Assembly: GCA_013400115.1 (NCBI GenBank)
Contig: VXBP01008594.1
Location: forward strand, 558,001-622,000
DNA: 64,000 nucleotides
From: Rhinopomastus cyanomelas
Lineage: Eukaryota > Chordata > Aves > Bucerotiformes > Rhinopomastidae
Direction of reading: 5' to 3'
The notes beneath the pieces were generated by a model. That model saw only the letters and a list, made by a program, of their open reading frames with translations. It had not been told where the DNA came from and ran no database searches. Both the position numbers and the translations under genes were made by a program. This document shows, piece after piece, positions 1 through 11,108 of the stretch; position 1 is the stretch's first letter, and every line of letters starts with the position of its first letter.

Positions 1-1219
1 GTGGTTTGATGAGATGAGAAACCAGAGTGTTTGGTGATGAAACTGAGTCTTTAGAGAAAACTCTGTGTTCTTCTGGCCTCAAAATTCATTCCAATTTTAG
101 ACCATCTTGGAGACTCACAAGCCCTGCTGGTGTGCAGGAGCACATCCCGAAGGCAGTGTGATCACTGAAGATAAAGCAGCTTGGACTGGCCCAAACCATC
201 TTCCAAATGTCCCTTCCCTTGCAGAGCCCTCCCCGTCTCAACAGCTCCTGTCGGCTGCGGTGTCATGCTTCTCCAGTCTTTGTGGCATGTCCTCGTAATG
301 GTGTTCTAACTCCCTTGGAGAGCTTGTTTGACCAAGTGCAGTGGAAGAGGTGCTGAAGAAGGTGTGACTGGTTTCATAGAAGCTATGGTGGGTCTCATAG
401 GTGGGAGCTTTCCTCTCTGGTGGGATGGAGTTTCTCACCTGTGTTGTTGAATGTGCAGTTCCTGGTTTCTGGAGGGGTAGAAAAGGAAGATAGGGGAGGG
501 AGGAACAAGTGATGCTGCACAAGTACCACCACAGAATTCATCAGGCAGCTCCTTAACTGACTGCAGGTTCATGTCTGAGCTGCCAAGCAGAACATGGGGT
601 GACAGACAGCCCAGGGCCATCTGAGCCCTCAGCTTGAAAGAGGAGATGCCTAGAGCAGGCAGAGCAGACAGCCAGGATAAGGGACAAGGCTCCAGCTCTC
701 TGTTGGCCTCTCCTGCCCTTGCTACTCATGCCCCAGTGAACACGAGGATCTGCATGAGGTACGCACTGGCTGTGTCGGCTGGTTCAATGCAGCTGCTGGA
801 GTATGACCAAGACATCTGTGCCCATTACCTGGCTGTCCTCCCATGGCCTTGCTGACTGACTCCTTCGAGCCAGCCGATGTGTTTTCCTCAGGGCCCATCT
901 CCTGGTGCCACTGTGCAGGTGGTGCTGTGTTGTGGTTTCATGGCTTGGCCTGGGCAAGCCTCAGGGGCTCACCTGGGGAAGTGTTGAGGAGAGACTGGGA
1001 GGGATGCATGGGGACATAATCCTGTGTTGTTTAAATTCCTCCAAGCCTTGCTGCTGGCCTCCCTGCAGCAGCTGCCTGGGAACAGGAGATGTGTTCTGCG
1101 TGGCGAGTGGAGCAGCACGTGCGATGGGCTGTAGGCAGAAGCAATTACATCGCTGGGAAGCCCTCAAAACGCAGGTCAAATCCACCAGCAAGGTGAACCG
1201 GTCATGACCCCACTGAGCA

Positions 1220-2112
1220 AGGTGGGCATTGCCCCACGGAGAGTCTGAACGCTTCACCAAACGGAGTGGCAGTGTCGATCTGCTGGAAGGCAGGGAAGCC
1301 CTGTAGTGGGATCTGGCCAGGCTGGATCTCTGGGCCAAGGCCAAGTCCCTGAATTTTAATAGGGTCAAATGTCAGGTCCTGCATTTCAGCCACAACAACC
1401 CCCAGCAGCTACAGGCTTGGGGAGGACTGGCTGGAACCTACCCAGCAGAGAGGGACCTGGAGGTGCTCGTAGAAGGGTGGCTGAACGTGAGCCTAGGTGT
1501 CCAAGAAGGCCAGTGTCATCCTGGCCTGGATCAACCGTCCTGTTGCCAGCAGGAGCAGGGAGGTGATTACTCCTCTCTACTCAGCTTCGCTGAGGCTACA
1601 CCTCAAGTCCTGTGTCCAGTGTTTGGCCACTCACTACAAGAGGGTCATTGAAGGGCTAGAGAGGGGACAGAGGCGGCTGCCAAGCTGGTAAAGGGTTTGG
1701 AACAGATGCCACGTGAGGAACGGCTGAGGGAGCTGGGGCTGTTTTAGACTGGAGAAGAGAAGATTGAGGGGAGACCTTACTGCTCTCTAGAGCTACTTGG
1801 AAGGAGCTTGCAGAGAGGTGGAGGTAGGTCTGCTCTCCCTAGTGGCCAGTGATAGGAGGAGGGGAAATGGCCTTATGCTACGCCAGGGGAGGGTCAGGTT
1901 GGATGTCAGGAGGAATTTCCTTGCTGAAAGGGCTGTCAGGCACTGAAATAGCTGCCCAGGGAGGGGGTTGAGTCCCCATCCCTTGAGATGTTGAAGAGAA
2001 GGGTACATGTTGCATTGGGAGACAGGGTTCAGTGGTGCTGGTAGTGCTAGGAAAAGGTTGGACACAATGATCTTGAAGGTCTCTTCCAGCTGAAACCGTT
2101 CTATGGGTCTGT
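1220..2112 (+). repeat. CR1 fragment, RT 3' region to 3' end
   Basis: Decayed CR1 running from the end of the reverse-transcriptase region (frames resembling FNRVKCQVLHF and SHNNPQQLQ) through the LAW-I-R, SYKRVIEGLERGQRR and VRLDVRRNFLAE-like C-terminal segments. It ends in a GATCTTGAAGGTCTCTTCCA-type 3' end with a degenerate CTATGGGTCTGTG tail. Frameshifts break the frame, so it is inactive. Confidence 0.93.
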
Positions 2113-3074
2113 GAACCACAAGGCTGTAGCAAGCCAGGGAGCTTCAGAGTCTGAGCTAGGCTAGCAGCAGTGGGACAGCAGCTCTCACGAAACGCTTTAG
2201 AAATCACAGTAATGGAGGAGAAATGTTGGAGCTCCTCCTGTGTGCTGTGACTGTGAAATGAATTGTTGACCCCATGGTACTGGAGAGGACCTGGAGGTGT
2301 TGCTGTGGATGGTTCACTGGACAGCAAAGCCTTCAGAAGCGGAGTGTGAGGAGAACAAGTGGGAGCCTGAAGGTGCAGGTGACTTTTTCTTGCCAGTGCT
2401 TCCCAAGGGTTTGGGACGGTGGGCAGCCCAGCCAGCCCTTTCCAAATCCCATGTGTGTTCCTGGCAAGATTGTGAGGAATCGTCTGGCTGTGCTGGTTGT
2501 CTAGCCAGCAGAGTTCTGATTAGTGCAAACAGGAGTTGGTCTGTTGTTGTCAGCAGTGAGGAAAACAGGCTCCTTCTCCATAACGTTTTATTTTTTCCTA
2601 TCAAGCAAAGCCGAGCTCTGTGTGAGAGTTTCGACGTCTCCAACAAGGAAAATGACATTTTCCTGACTGTGAGTTGCAGTTCAGCTGTGGAACCTGCTGC
2701 CCCCAGACTTTAGCAAAGCATTTCAGATGTTTTGACCACTGTAAACACCTACCTGCTGTTGCAAGGACATCTTGAAGCACCTTACTCTGGGTTATTCCTG
2801 CAGCAGCCCCTTCAGAGGAAGGACAAATAAAACCCTAAGAATGACTGGCTCTGGAGTTTGTGAGGATTCTCCTTCACTTGCTGGATGCTCCCCAAGCAGG
2901 ATAGGTCTGTAAGAGGTTTGGAACAAGGACACCAGCCATGGGGGAGGGCTGGGGAGCAGAGATGGGGATACAGACAGACCAAAGGCTCTGTGGTGCCACC
3001 AGAGGGGACAAGAAACCTCTTCAAAACACTTCAGCACCAAGTTACAGCTTGGAGGAGCCTCTCTTCTCATTGTT

Positions 3075-3168
3075 AGCCGAGGGTCTAGGTGATCCTACTG
3101 TGGCAGGGGGATTGGACTAAATAATCTTTTGAGGGCCCTTCCAATCCCTAATGTTCTGTGATTCTGTG
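3075..3168 (+). repeat. CR1 3' end fragment (GGGGGATTGGACTA type)
   Basis: A short 3' end only: GGTGATCCTACTGTGGCAGG, GGGATTGGACTA, CCTTCCAATCCCTAATG and a TTCTGTGATTCTGTG tail. This is a typical heavily 5'-truncated CR1 copy. Confidence 0.9.
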
Positions 3169-3329
3169 GGACACAGGAGGAACATTTTCTTTACTCAGCA
3201 TCATGAAACCACCTTTCGTCCCAGTTGTGTTTCCTGCTAAGAAGCACCTTCCAATTGTCTAATCCCAGGGCATGGCTCGTTCCTGGGGAGAGCTGGTTAC
3301 TGTGTGCCTTCTCTAGTCTTCCCCTTAGG

Positions 3330-3685
3330 ATACTGATGAGTGACCCCATTAATGTTGATAAATATGGAAAGGGCGGGTGTCAGGAAGATGGAGCCAGGCT
3401 CTGCTTGGTGGCACCCAATGATAGGACAAGGGGCAACAGATGTGAGCTGGAACACAAGAAGTTCCATATCAATCTGAGAAGAAACTTCTTCCCAGTGAGG
3501 CTGCCAGAGCCCTGGAAGGGGCTGCCCAGGGGGGTTGTGGAGTCTCCTTCTCCGGAGACATTTAAAACCCACCTGTCCATGTTCCTGTGTGACTGGATCT
3601 AGGGGATCCTGCTGTGTCCTGGGCATTGGACTGAATGAACTTTCAAGGTCCCTTCCAATCCCTAATGGTCTGTGATTCTGTGATG
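3330..3685 (+). repeat. CR1 3' fragment (GGGATTGGACT type)
   Basis: Starts in the DPINVDKYGKGGCQEDGA-encoding segment and continues through HINLRRNFFPVR-like sequence to CCTTCCAATCCCTAATGG and a TTCTGTGATTCTGTG tail. It belongs to the same 3'-end type as the copy at 3075 and as the minus-strand copy at 10713. A partial frame remains open across 3225-3602, but it extends outside the repeat and is not a gene. Confidence 0.94.
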
Positions 3686-3884
3686 CCTCTCGCAGTATTC
3701 TGAAGAGCTGAATGTCAATACCCTGTCATATTTTGAGGGATGTACCTGTCTAAAGCCACTTATCCTGGAGAAACCTCCTCCTGGATCAGGGATTTCTCAG
3801 GTTTTTCACTGAGCTGAAGCGGTGAAAATAACCACACAGGAGCTTCCTTGCCATTTTGTGTTGTGGTTTTGAATCCAAAGGAAG

Positions 3885-4093
3885 GTAGAAAAACTTCTTA
3901 ATTGAAAGAATCATCAAGCATTGGCTAAGCTGTCCAGGGAGGGGCTTGAATCACCATCTCAGGCTGTGTTTCACAGTCATGGAGAACTAGAGCTCGAGGA
4001 CAGGGTTTAGCGGTGGATTGGGACAGTTGGGTTCAGGGTTGGGCTTGATGATCTTGAAGGTCTTTTCCAACCTAAACCATTCTATGACTCTAG
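3885..4093 (+). repeat. CR1 3' fragment (GGACAGTTGGGTTC type)
   Basis: Shows the AACTTCTTAATTGAAAGAAT remnant of the C-terminal coding end, then GTTTCACAGTCATGGAGAAC, CAGGGTTTAGCGGTGG, GGACAGTTGGGTTC and GATCTTGAAGGTCTTTTCC, ending CCATTCTATGACTCTAG. Confidence 0.9.
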
Positions 4094-4204
4094 GTTTTAA
4101 GGGCCCTCCAGACCTTCACCCTTCAGCATTCCCCGTAGGAAAAAGAGCTCTGGGGCTGGCTGGGTTTTGAGCTGCAGATAGGTACCTCTCCAGCATCATT
4201 TTAC

Positions 4205-4465
4205 ACAGGTGTGTAGGGAGAGGACAGGGGGAAAGGGTTACAGGCTTGAAGAGAGATTGAGGCTGGACATGAGGAAAAAAGTCTTTCCTGTGAGGGTGGG
4301 GAGATGCTCAAACAGGTTGCCCAAGGAAGTTGTGGCTGGCCCATCTCTGAAAGTGTTGAAGACCAGGTTGGCTGGGGCCCTGAGCAACCTGATCTAGTGA
4401 AGGTGTCCCTGGATGATCTTTAAGGTCCCTTTCAACCCTGGCCATTCTATGATTCTATGATTTCA
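4205..4465 (+). repeat. CR1 3' fragment (GATCTAGTGAAGGTGTCC type)
   Basis: A third 3'-end type: LDMRKKVFPVRVGRCSN-like coding remnant, then CTGATCTAGTGAAGGTGTCC, GGTCCCTTTCAACC and the tail ATTCTATGATTCTATGA. Two other 3'-end types lie within 1.2 kb upstream, so this area is a local CR1 cluster. Confidence 0.9.
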
Positions 4466-5061
4466 GGCAAATTTAGCTCTTGACAAGGTTTTGACTCCAG
4501 AGAAGTTTCCTTTGCTGTGCAAAGCCAAGCCATCATCCCCAGTTTTCTTGAAGACTTTGCTGCTCAGATGTCTTCAGCCCGAACTGGCTCTTGAAGGGAG
4601 GGCTGATTTCTGCAAGCTCTGCCATCTGTGCCTTTTCTCTTTAATACAAACAGGACCTTCAGGTCCGTGGACAATCAGAGAGTAGCCCTTCTGCACAGTT
4701 GCACTTTGCATCTCAGAGCAATGAGCTGGCAAACACCTCTGCTCCATCTGTTTTCCTCCGCTGATGGATTCTTTAAAGTCAGATAGTGGTCCCACAGGGA
4801 CACACTCGACTAATCCTCGCTTTTAAGATTTTATTTGTGCAATAAACGGATGACAAGGTGGTTTGCAAGTACATAACACAATAAATGGGTTTATAAATGC
4901 AACTTTTCTGCAGAGCACTGTAGAGTAAAATGCACTATCACTGCAGCGCTTAACACTGATCTCTGGCTCGTTCATATTTCAAACAGCAATGCGCCCGTTT
5001 TCTCATCTGGGAAGCCTCTTAGGCTTTTCTAATACATTTTTATAAATTAAGCAGGCGCAGA

Positions 5062-5125
5062 TTTAATAATAACTTACATTTGTATAGCCTTTTCTTCATC
5101 TCTGAGGATCTGGGATCGCTCTGCA
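5062..5125 (-). repeat. Ancient SINE-like tail relic (MIR/CORE-SINE or L2/L3-like)
   Basis: TTTAATAATAACTTACATTT, GTATAGCCTTTTCTTCATCT and CTGAGGATCTGGGATCGCT resemble, in reverse orientation, the amniote MIR-type tail in which a TTATTA-rich end is followed by a TATAGCGCCTTTCATCC, GAGGATCTCAAAGCGCTTT block. The family assignment is from memory and tentative. Confidence 0.5.
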
Positions 5126-5431
5126 GCCTTTCAGCGCAATACAGAAATGACGCGCCAGAGGACTGGTTTGCTCAGCCTCCGGAACTCATCAGGCATCTGG
5201 GTTTGCTCTGGGTGCCAACGCCGAGGGAGGAAACTGGAATCCAGGAAACTTCTTGGGGCAGAAGGAGAGCTTGGAGGGGAAGAGTGTGGCTTGCAGAGTC
5301 CTCTGAGGAAGTTGTCACAGTGGTGTGTAGGCAATCATTGAGAAAAGCAAGCCTGAGCCTGGAAAGCAGGGTGCTAGGAAATGCTCCTTTGTGTGTTTCT
5401 TCTCATATTTGGGTGCATCGTCACTGAACAT

Positions 5432-6045
5432 GGTGAAGCCAAGCGGGCTAAATGCGAGCCTGCAGGGTGCCCAGGTGGCCAAAAAGGCCAACAGCATCCT
5501 GGCTTGGATCAGGAATGGGGTAACTAGCAGGAGTAGGGAGGCGATGGTGCCACTGTGCTCTGCACTTGTGAGACCACACCTTGAGTTCTGGGTCCAGTTT
5601 TGGGTGTCACAGAATCAGAAGGACGTTGAGGGGCTGGAGCGGGGCCAGAGAAGGGCAGTGAGGCTGGGGAGAGGGCTGGAGAAAAGGCCTTGTGGAGAGC
5701 GGCTGAGGGAACTGAGGTTATTGAGTCTAGAGAAGAGGAGGCTGAGAGGAGACCTTATTGCTCTCTACAGCTGCCTCAAAGGAGGTTGTAGCGAGGCTGG
5801 TGCTGATAGGACGAGGGGAAATGGCCTCAAGTTGTGTCAAGGAAGGTTTAGATTGGATCTTGGGAAGAAGTTTTCTGAGAGAGTGGTTGGGCACTTGAAC
5901 AGTCTGCCCAGGGAGGTGGTGGAGTCACCGTACCCAGAGGGGTTTAAAATTCATGTAGCTAGAGCACTTGAGGTTAGGGGGCTGTTGGGATGAGGGCTGG
6001 GCTTGATGATCCTGGAGGTTCTTTACAGTCATAATGATTCTGATT
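5432..6045 (+). repeat. CR1 fragment, C-terminal ORF2 to 3' end
   Basis: Contains recognisable CR1 C-terminal protein remnants (AQVAKKANSILAWIRNGV, REAMVPLCSALVRPHLEFWV, LREL-LLSLEKRRLRGDLIAL) still open for about 200 codons from 5391. It ends TTGATGATCCTGGAGG and a degenerate ATGATTCTGATTGTATG tail. It is a relatively well preserved but 5'-truncated copy. Confidence 0.94.
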
Positions 6046-6529
6046 GTATGGGAAGATATGAAAGTTGGGCTGTTCTGTCTGCAGTGTGGTTCTTTAGCAG
6101 CAGCAGACAACTTTGTCCATCAAGCTGGGCAAACTCACAAGGAGGAGCATAAGGTTTCTCAGTCAGAGTGTTTCAATGATCCAGATCTCTTGGATTTCGT
6201 TATGCAGCATCCTCTCCTACTCTTGCTGACCAGCTTAGAAACAGAGCAGATGTTGAGCTGCTTTCTTTTAAGACCTTCATGCTCTTTCAAGAGTTCTTGC
6301 CCAAGTTGTTTGCCTCTGAGATCCCTAGGTGAGGTGGGGCTTATCCAACCCTCTGTTTTCCCCAGTCACCATGTTTTGGTGTTGCTGGGGTATCTGACAT
6401 GGAGGTTGCTCCTTCTCCATCCATGAAAGAGAAAGTTTAGGGTGGAGCTCATGCGTACAACGTGCGGCTGGAGGAAATACTTACAGAGAGCAAATTGGCA
6501 ACTCTGTGGAAGGAAAGCACGAGAAAACC

Positions 6530-6870
6530 GAGACGTGATGTTTATGTTAATATAAAGTTTTTAAAATATCATTGAAGAGACCAGCTGTTTGTGCTTCTCT
6601 TGTAAGAGCTTAATTGGTATATAATAGCAGAGTTAATTAAATACAAATCAATAGTTTAAAGCAGCTAATTGATATTTAATATGTATGGGAAAATGTAACT
6701 TAGTTGTAATATAATTAACTCAATATTAAATAAGCAGTGGAGTTGCAATTATGCCTGTACATCGATTATAAAGTTTATCGTTCTTTAATAAACTTGCAAT
6801 TAGGCAGGACGAGCTGAAAAATTATTAAGCAGGTATTACTGGACTATTAAACATTTATTGTCATTCCTGG
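6530..6870. promoter_or_regulatory. AT-rich block with dense TAAT/ATTA cores, candidate enhancer
   Basis: This CR1-free block contains many homeodomain-type cores, including AGAGTTAATTAAATAC, CAGCTAATTGATATTTAATA, ATATAATTAACTCAATATT, GCAATTATGCC and GCAATTAGGC. Repeat-family signatures are absent. Such blocks in large introns of developmental neuronal genes are often conserved noncoding elements. Conservation cannot be seen from one sequence. Confidence 0.4.
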
Positions 6871-7649
6871 TGGAATAGAGCTACACAATAGTCCGCGTTA
6901 TGGTGGTGTTAATAAACCTTTATTACTGCTTTACAGCTTCAGCCTTTACTGCACTGGCTGATCAAAAACTTAGGTCCCTCCTTGAGTTGTGGGGGGTGGA
7001 GTTGCCTTGGCACCGAGTAAGGAAATTGCCAAATGATGGGAAAAGTGTTTGGACCAGCAGAGAGACGTTTATGCACAGACTGGGCTAGTTGCTTACACAG
7101 ACAGAGCCCCCTAAAATCTTGTTTCTTTTCGTTGCCTTTAGCTTTGTTGTCACTGGCTGCCCCGCTGTGGGCAGCGTGTAGTTTGGACTTGCTTGAGCTC
7201 TGAGCAGCTCTTCTGCAGGCTTTGAGGTGCGGTGATGCAGGTCCTTCTGAGAGAGTCAAAACACGCTGCTACCCTGCGCTTTCCCAACACAGTACTTGAG
7301 CTCACACTTCTTCAATCCTCAGCTGCCCCCAGTTCTGCTGGGGACAGTCAATTTGCCATTGCAGGGAAATGGATGTGGATGGTTTTGGAGGGGAGGGATG
7401 TGCATGGGTTAAAACGTTCTCTTTCAGTGGTGTCTGAGCAGCCTCCCTAAAGCCAGAACGTTTAACGTGCTGCATATCTGCTTAACTATTTCAGCTTTAG
7501 GTCACCACTAAAAGCCATGAAGTGGTGAGACCTCCTTAGGCATCGGAGTCATTTTGAAGTATTTTACCTTTTAAAGGCTCTCTCAAGTATTTAAAGGTGC
7601 CTTTAGCTATAAAGATTTTTTTTCATGTTCTCACAAATTTATGGTATGA

Positions 7650-7735
7650 ATTATTATAATGTGGTGCTCTTGTGTAGCTCCTTTCATCATGGGATATCAA
7701 AGTCTTTTATAGGCATTAATTATGGCACCCCTCGA
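7650..7735 (-). repeat. Ancient SINE-like tail relic (MIR/CORE-SINE or L2/L3-like)
   Basis: ATTATTATAATGTGGTGCTC, TTGTGTAGCTCCTTTCATCA, GGGATATCAAAGTCTTTTAT and AGGCATTAATTATGGCACCC follow the same order of blocks as the relic at 5062, extending further to the ACATTAATTAAG and CACCCCT part. It is the clearest of the three relics. Confidence 0.6.
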
Positions 7736-9907
7736 GGAAGCGCATGGAAGACTGGCACCCGTACCGGGGTGCACTGGTCCAAGCTCCGGACTGGTAATAA
7801 CCTGGATTTCCACTGCATCCAGCCCTGGCTCAGCCCTAACCATCCACTGCTTTGATTCACAACGTTCTCGGTGGTGGTTGAGGCCCATGGAGAGCACAGC
7901 AGCGCCTGGTACAGCAGGTCTGTCTTGTACGACACTAATTTAATTGTGTTGTTTTAATTACGCTTTGATACCTCGGTGCTCGGTGGAGGCTCAATAGGGA
8001 TCGAAGCTGTTTTGTTTTCCTATCAATAAAGACATAAGGCCTCTCGTCTACTTCACAGGCTCAGTAGAAACGGCCCCAGAGGCTGTCGATGGGCTCACAG
8101 TGTCCAGCCACGTTCACTGTGTCCGCGTTCCCAGGTGTCGTGGAAACTCTGCTCCAAGTTGAGTAAAGTCTTATTGATTCTGGTTATCGGGCAGTGCCAA
8201 GAGGGGGGCAACCTGTGCTCAACGTCCTTCAGCTCAAACCACAGACTTTATGGCAGGTTATTAGAGACATCTGATGCTCTGCAAGTCATCACCTCCTGCA
8301 GAATGTTTGTGGCCGTGCTTTGTGCAGGTGGTGGTAGATGTCACCTCTGTACCGTGGAGCGAATGGGATCCTTTTGCATTCAGGGGTGGCAGTTGGTGTT
8401 CACCTCTTCCTCCTCATTAGGGCTTCAGTTCCAGAAATAGGGTAGTTGATCCATCTGCTCTGATTTGCCTGATCTTTAGGCATCTTCATCTGAGTGTCAC
8501 CACCTTTTACAGCCCATGAGAGAGGTACAAGCACCCCCAAAGCTCTCCTGGGCTGGAGGAGTGAGTTGCTTTCTGGAGACACCCATTTCTCTCCTGGGCA
8601 CTGCCTTAGGTGGCAACGTGGATTTAGCAGGAGGCAATTACATCCCAGCTGGCTCTAAGCGTCTCAAGAGACTTTCCTTTGGCTGAACGTTGACTTCAGT
8701 GGGATTATACGTGTGCTTTGTTTTGGTTCGATGCTAATGTCCTCCCTGGTAGGAGCCTTAAGACCAGGAGCCCTGGGTATTGTTGCAGGAAGAGAGCTTT
8801 AGGTCATGTTGCATCTACCTGGACTGTCCTGGCTCTGAAGAGGTCTGGTTTAGGCTCTGATTCCCCCTCATACTGTGCACAGCACAGTGCTGTCCCCTCT
8901 GCTGGGATGTGGAGGGCTACTGTACGTCTGAGTGTATATATCTGGGTGTCTTCTCTGCACATCACACTCTGGTGAGAGCTTTCATCTTCCTCTGGATGCA
9001 GGCCAAATCTACTTCTCAAACCCAAGTTGGCATTGTGGCACGAAAAGTCAAGGCTGCCAGGCAGCGCTTGCTCTGCTCCAAAGCTGTCACCGTGCTCTCA
9101 AACCTCCTGCTTCGCTGCCTTCCCCTCTTGAGTGCAGCACAACTTTGCGACGATGCCGAACGCTCCTTCCTCAGCAGAGAGGGGCTCCAAAGAGTCCACA
9201 GCCACATTAAGTAAACATCAAAGGGGCTTTGATCAGCAGGGCTCTGCAGAGCACAGAAGCCCCCAAGGAGCTCTGTAGGTCCTCAGGCAGCACTGGGGAC
9301 ATGGTACCTTAATTTTCTCTGCCGTGACATGGGAGAATTTGTTTGAAGAACCAGAGCTCTCTGCAGCTCTGAGATGGTGCGGGGAGAGCGTGCCTGCACA
9401 TGGCAACCCGCTTCTGGAAGCAGCCACACTCATCGCTTGCTGGCAGTCACACAGCCCCATTAAGAAACTGAGGCATCAAAGGCACGTGCCTGCTCCGACC
9501 CCAGGCACTTTGCTGCTCATAGGGTCACCTCTTTCTTCAAACGGTGCCTCAAGCCAGACTTATCCTCCCTTTTGGGGGCTGTTTCACATTTTACTTTGCT
9601 GAGGGAGGAAGAGATAAAGGAACCCAGATCATCGCAACACGCTGATTGGAGGAAGACACAGCCCATTCCCTCTGTCTGGTTTCAAGGAGCCTTCAGGAAC
9701 AAGCACAGGAGGGACCATGGCCCTCGTGTCTCTAGATCCATGTGGAATAGGGCAGCAGTTGTTGCTTGGGCATCCTCAGCAAAGCTCAGCTCTGCGAGGC
9801 TGCACCTCAGCAGTTGTAACCGGCAGGATTTGCTCCCCGCAGCAGCCCCCTGCACTCGTTCCTGTCCCCAGCCCCATCTTCTAATGCCACTCTCTCTTCT
9901 CTTGCAG

Positions 9908-9985
9908 AACTGGGGCTCCCAGGACGAGGATGCTGCCTAGTGCTGGGGTTCATGTACAAGGAGAAGTACCGCAGGATGACTGAAG
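9908..9985 (+). CDS. KIRREL3: KIRREL3 coding exon after the signal-peptide exon (78 nt)
   Basis: KIRREL3 (NEPH2) is a single-pass immunoglobulin-superfamily receptor for homophilic neuronal adhesion, synapse formation and axon sorting. The exon follows a pyrimidine-rich acceptor ending CTCTTGCAG (AG at 9906-9907). It stops before the donor GTGAGC at 9986. Its first two bases (AA) complete a split codon, probably GAA. The frame starting at 9910 then reads LGLPGRGCC, LVLGFMYKEK and YRRMTE, and the last base G begins the next codon. As I remember it, human KIRREL3 at about residues 19-45 reads ELGLQKRGCCLVLGYM followed by AKDKFRRMNE, so the match is clear and specific to this paralogue. The RGCCLVLG core is shared; the flanks vary. 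Both ends are phase 1 and the length is 26 codons, so skipping the exon would keep the frame. The upstream signal-peptide exon is outside the window. Confidence 0.93.
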
Positions 9986-10712
9986 GTGAGCAGCTCCCTC
10001 ACCTTCCATTCTTCCCTACCCTTTAGCAAGGGATGTGGATGCCCTGTGGTTAGGAACGTGTTCATAGGAGAAAATCCTCCTTCTGCTTTGACTTCTTTGT
10101 GGCCATAGATTTGGGAAGCCTTGAAGCTGCAAGAGAAGAGCAGGAGCTCATTAGTTCCATACAAACCAAATCCATTGTCTTTTCCTATGGAAAGGATTTG
10201 TGACATGGAAGCTCTTCCAGCTATTGCTGCATCTGCTCCTTTAACTCTGTTTGGAAGGCAGGACCTCACCTTTACACCTTTTCCATTGAAAACATTCATT
10301 TTCAGAGCTTTTGAACCTCTCAGAGGCACTGTTCCATTGCTTATCAAATTCTGGCAGAGGCCTCGTGACGATGTCCCTGTTTTATATTCTAGTCATCCCC
10401 CAAGTAACTCCTGAGCATTGATTTATCCATCGAAATATCATAAATAATTATGGCACCTACTAGCTAAACAGAAGCCGTTTACATGGAGGAGAACTGCCAT
10501 CCTCCCGCCTGGTACCTTCGTTGCTGGCTGTGTTTTCTGGAGCAAATCCCGCGCAGCAGCATCTCAGATCAATGCCGGGTAGGTGAAGGATGAAAGGACC
10601 CAGAGCTCTGCAAGATGGCAGGGTCCTGGTGCATGGAGAGAAGATTTGCTGTCATGAAGTGCAAACTTGATCCAAGCAGGAGTTTAATGTTTTTGTGGGG
10701 CTTTGATTTGAA

Positions 10713-11108
10713 ATCACAGAATCACAGAACATTAGGGATTCCTCGAAAGATCATCTAGTCCAATCCCCCTGCCACAGCAGGATCACCTAGACCAAGTCAC
10801 ACAGGAACATATCCAGGCAGGTTTAAACGTCTCCAGAGAAGGAGACTCCACAACCTCCCTGGGCAGCCTGTTCCAGGGCTCTGTCACTCTCACTGTGAAG
10901 AAGTTCCTTCTGATATTTATATGGAACCTCCTATGTTCCAGCTCACACCGGTTTCCCCTTGTCCTATCATTAGATGCCACTGAGCAGCACCTGGCTCCAT
11001 CCTCCTGACACCCACCCTTCACATATTTATCAACATTCATGGGGTCACCCCTCAGGCTCCTTTTTTCCAAGCTCCAGAGACACAGGTCCCCTCAGCCTTT
11101 CCTCATGA
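10713..11108 (-). repeat. CR1 3' fragment, minus strand
   Basis: Begins with the inverted tail ATCACAGAATCACAGAAC, then AGATCATCTAGTCCAATCCC. The minus-strand frame retains MEKRSLRGDPMNVDKYVKGG and HRRFHINIRRNFFTVRV-like CR1 residues. It lies 727 bp downstream of the KIRREL3 exon at 9908-9985. Confidence 0.95.

Larger units (their letters stand above)
1..9907 (+). other. KIRREL3: KIRREL3 upstream intron (3' part only)
   Basis: This is noncoding sequence 5' of the 9908 exon, inferred to be the 3' end of the intron after the signal-peptide exon. CR1 fragments cluster between about 1220 and 6045. The stretch 1-1200 shows no feature I recognise. The stretch 2115-3070 is likewise plain single-copy sequence. 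From 6050 to 9907 there is no CR1; it holds an AT-rich block (6530-6870), an ancient SINE-like relic (7650-7735) and otherwise unremarkable sequence. No alternative first exon with convincing coding content was seen. Confidence 0.85.

Noticed and set aside
5391..5993. 200-codon open frame
   Set aside because: Its residues (AQVAKKANSILAWIRNGV and REAMVPLCSALVRPHLEFW) are the C-terminal part of CR1 ORF2, so it is a retrotransposon remnant and not a host gene.
9455..9480. AAGAAACTGAGGCATCAAAG, resembling the GAAACTGAGGCA motif of MIR/L2 elements
   Set aside because: Too short, with no flanking blocks in the right order; unsupported on its own.
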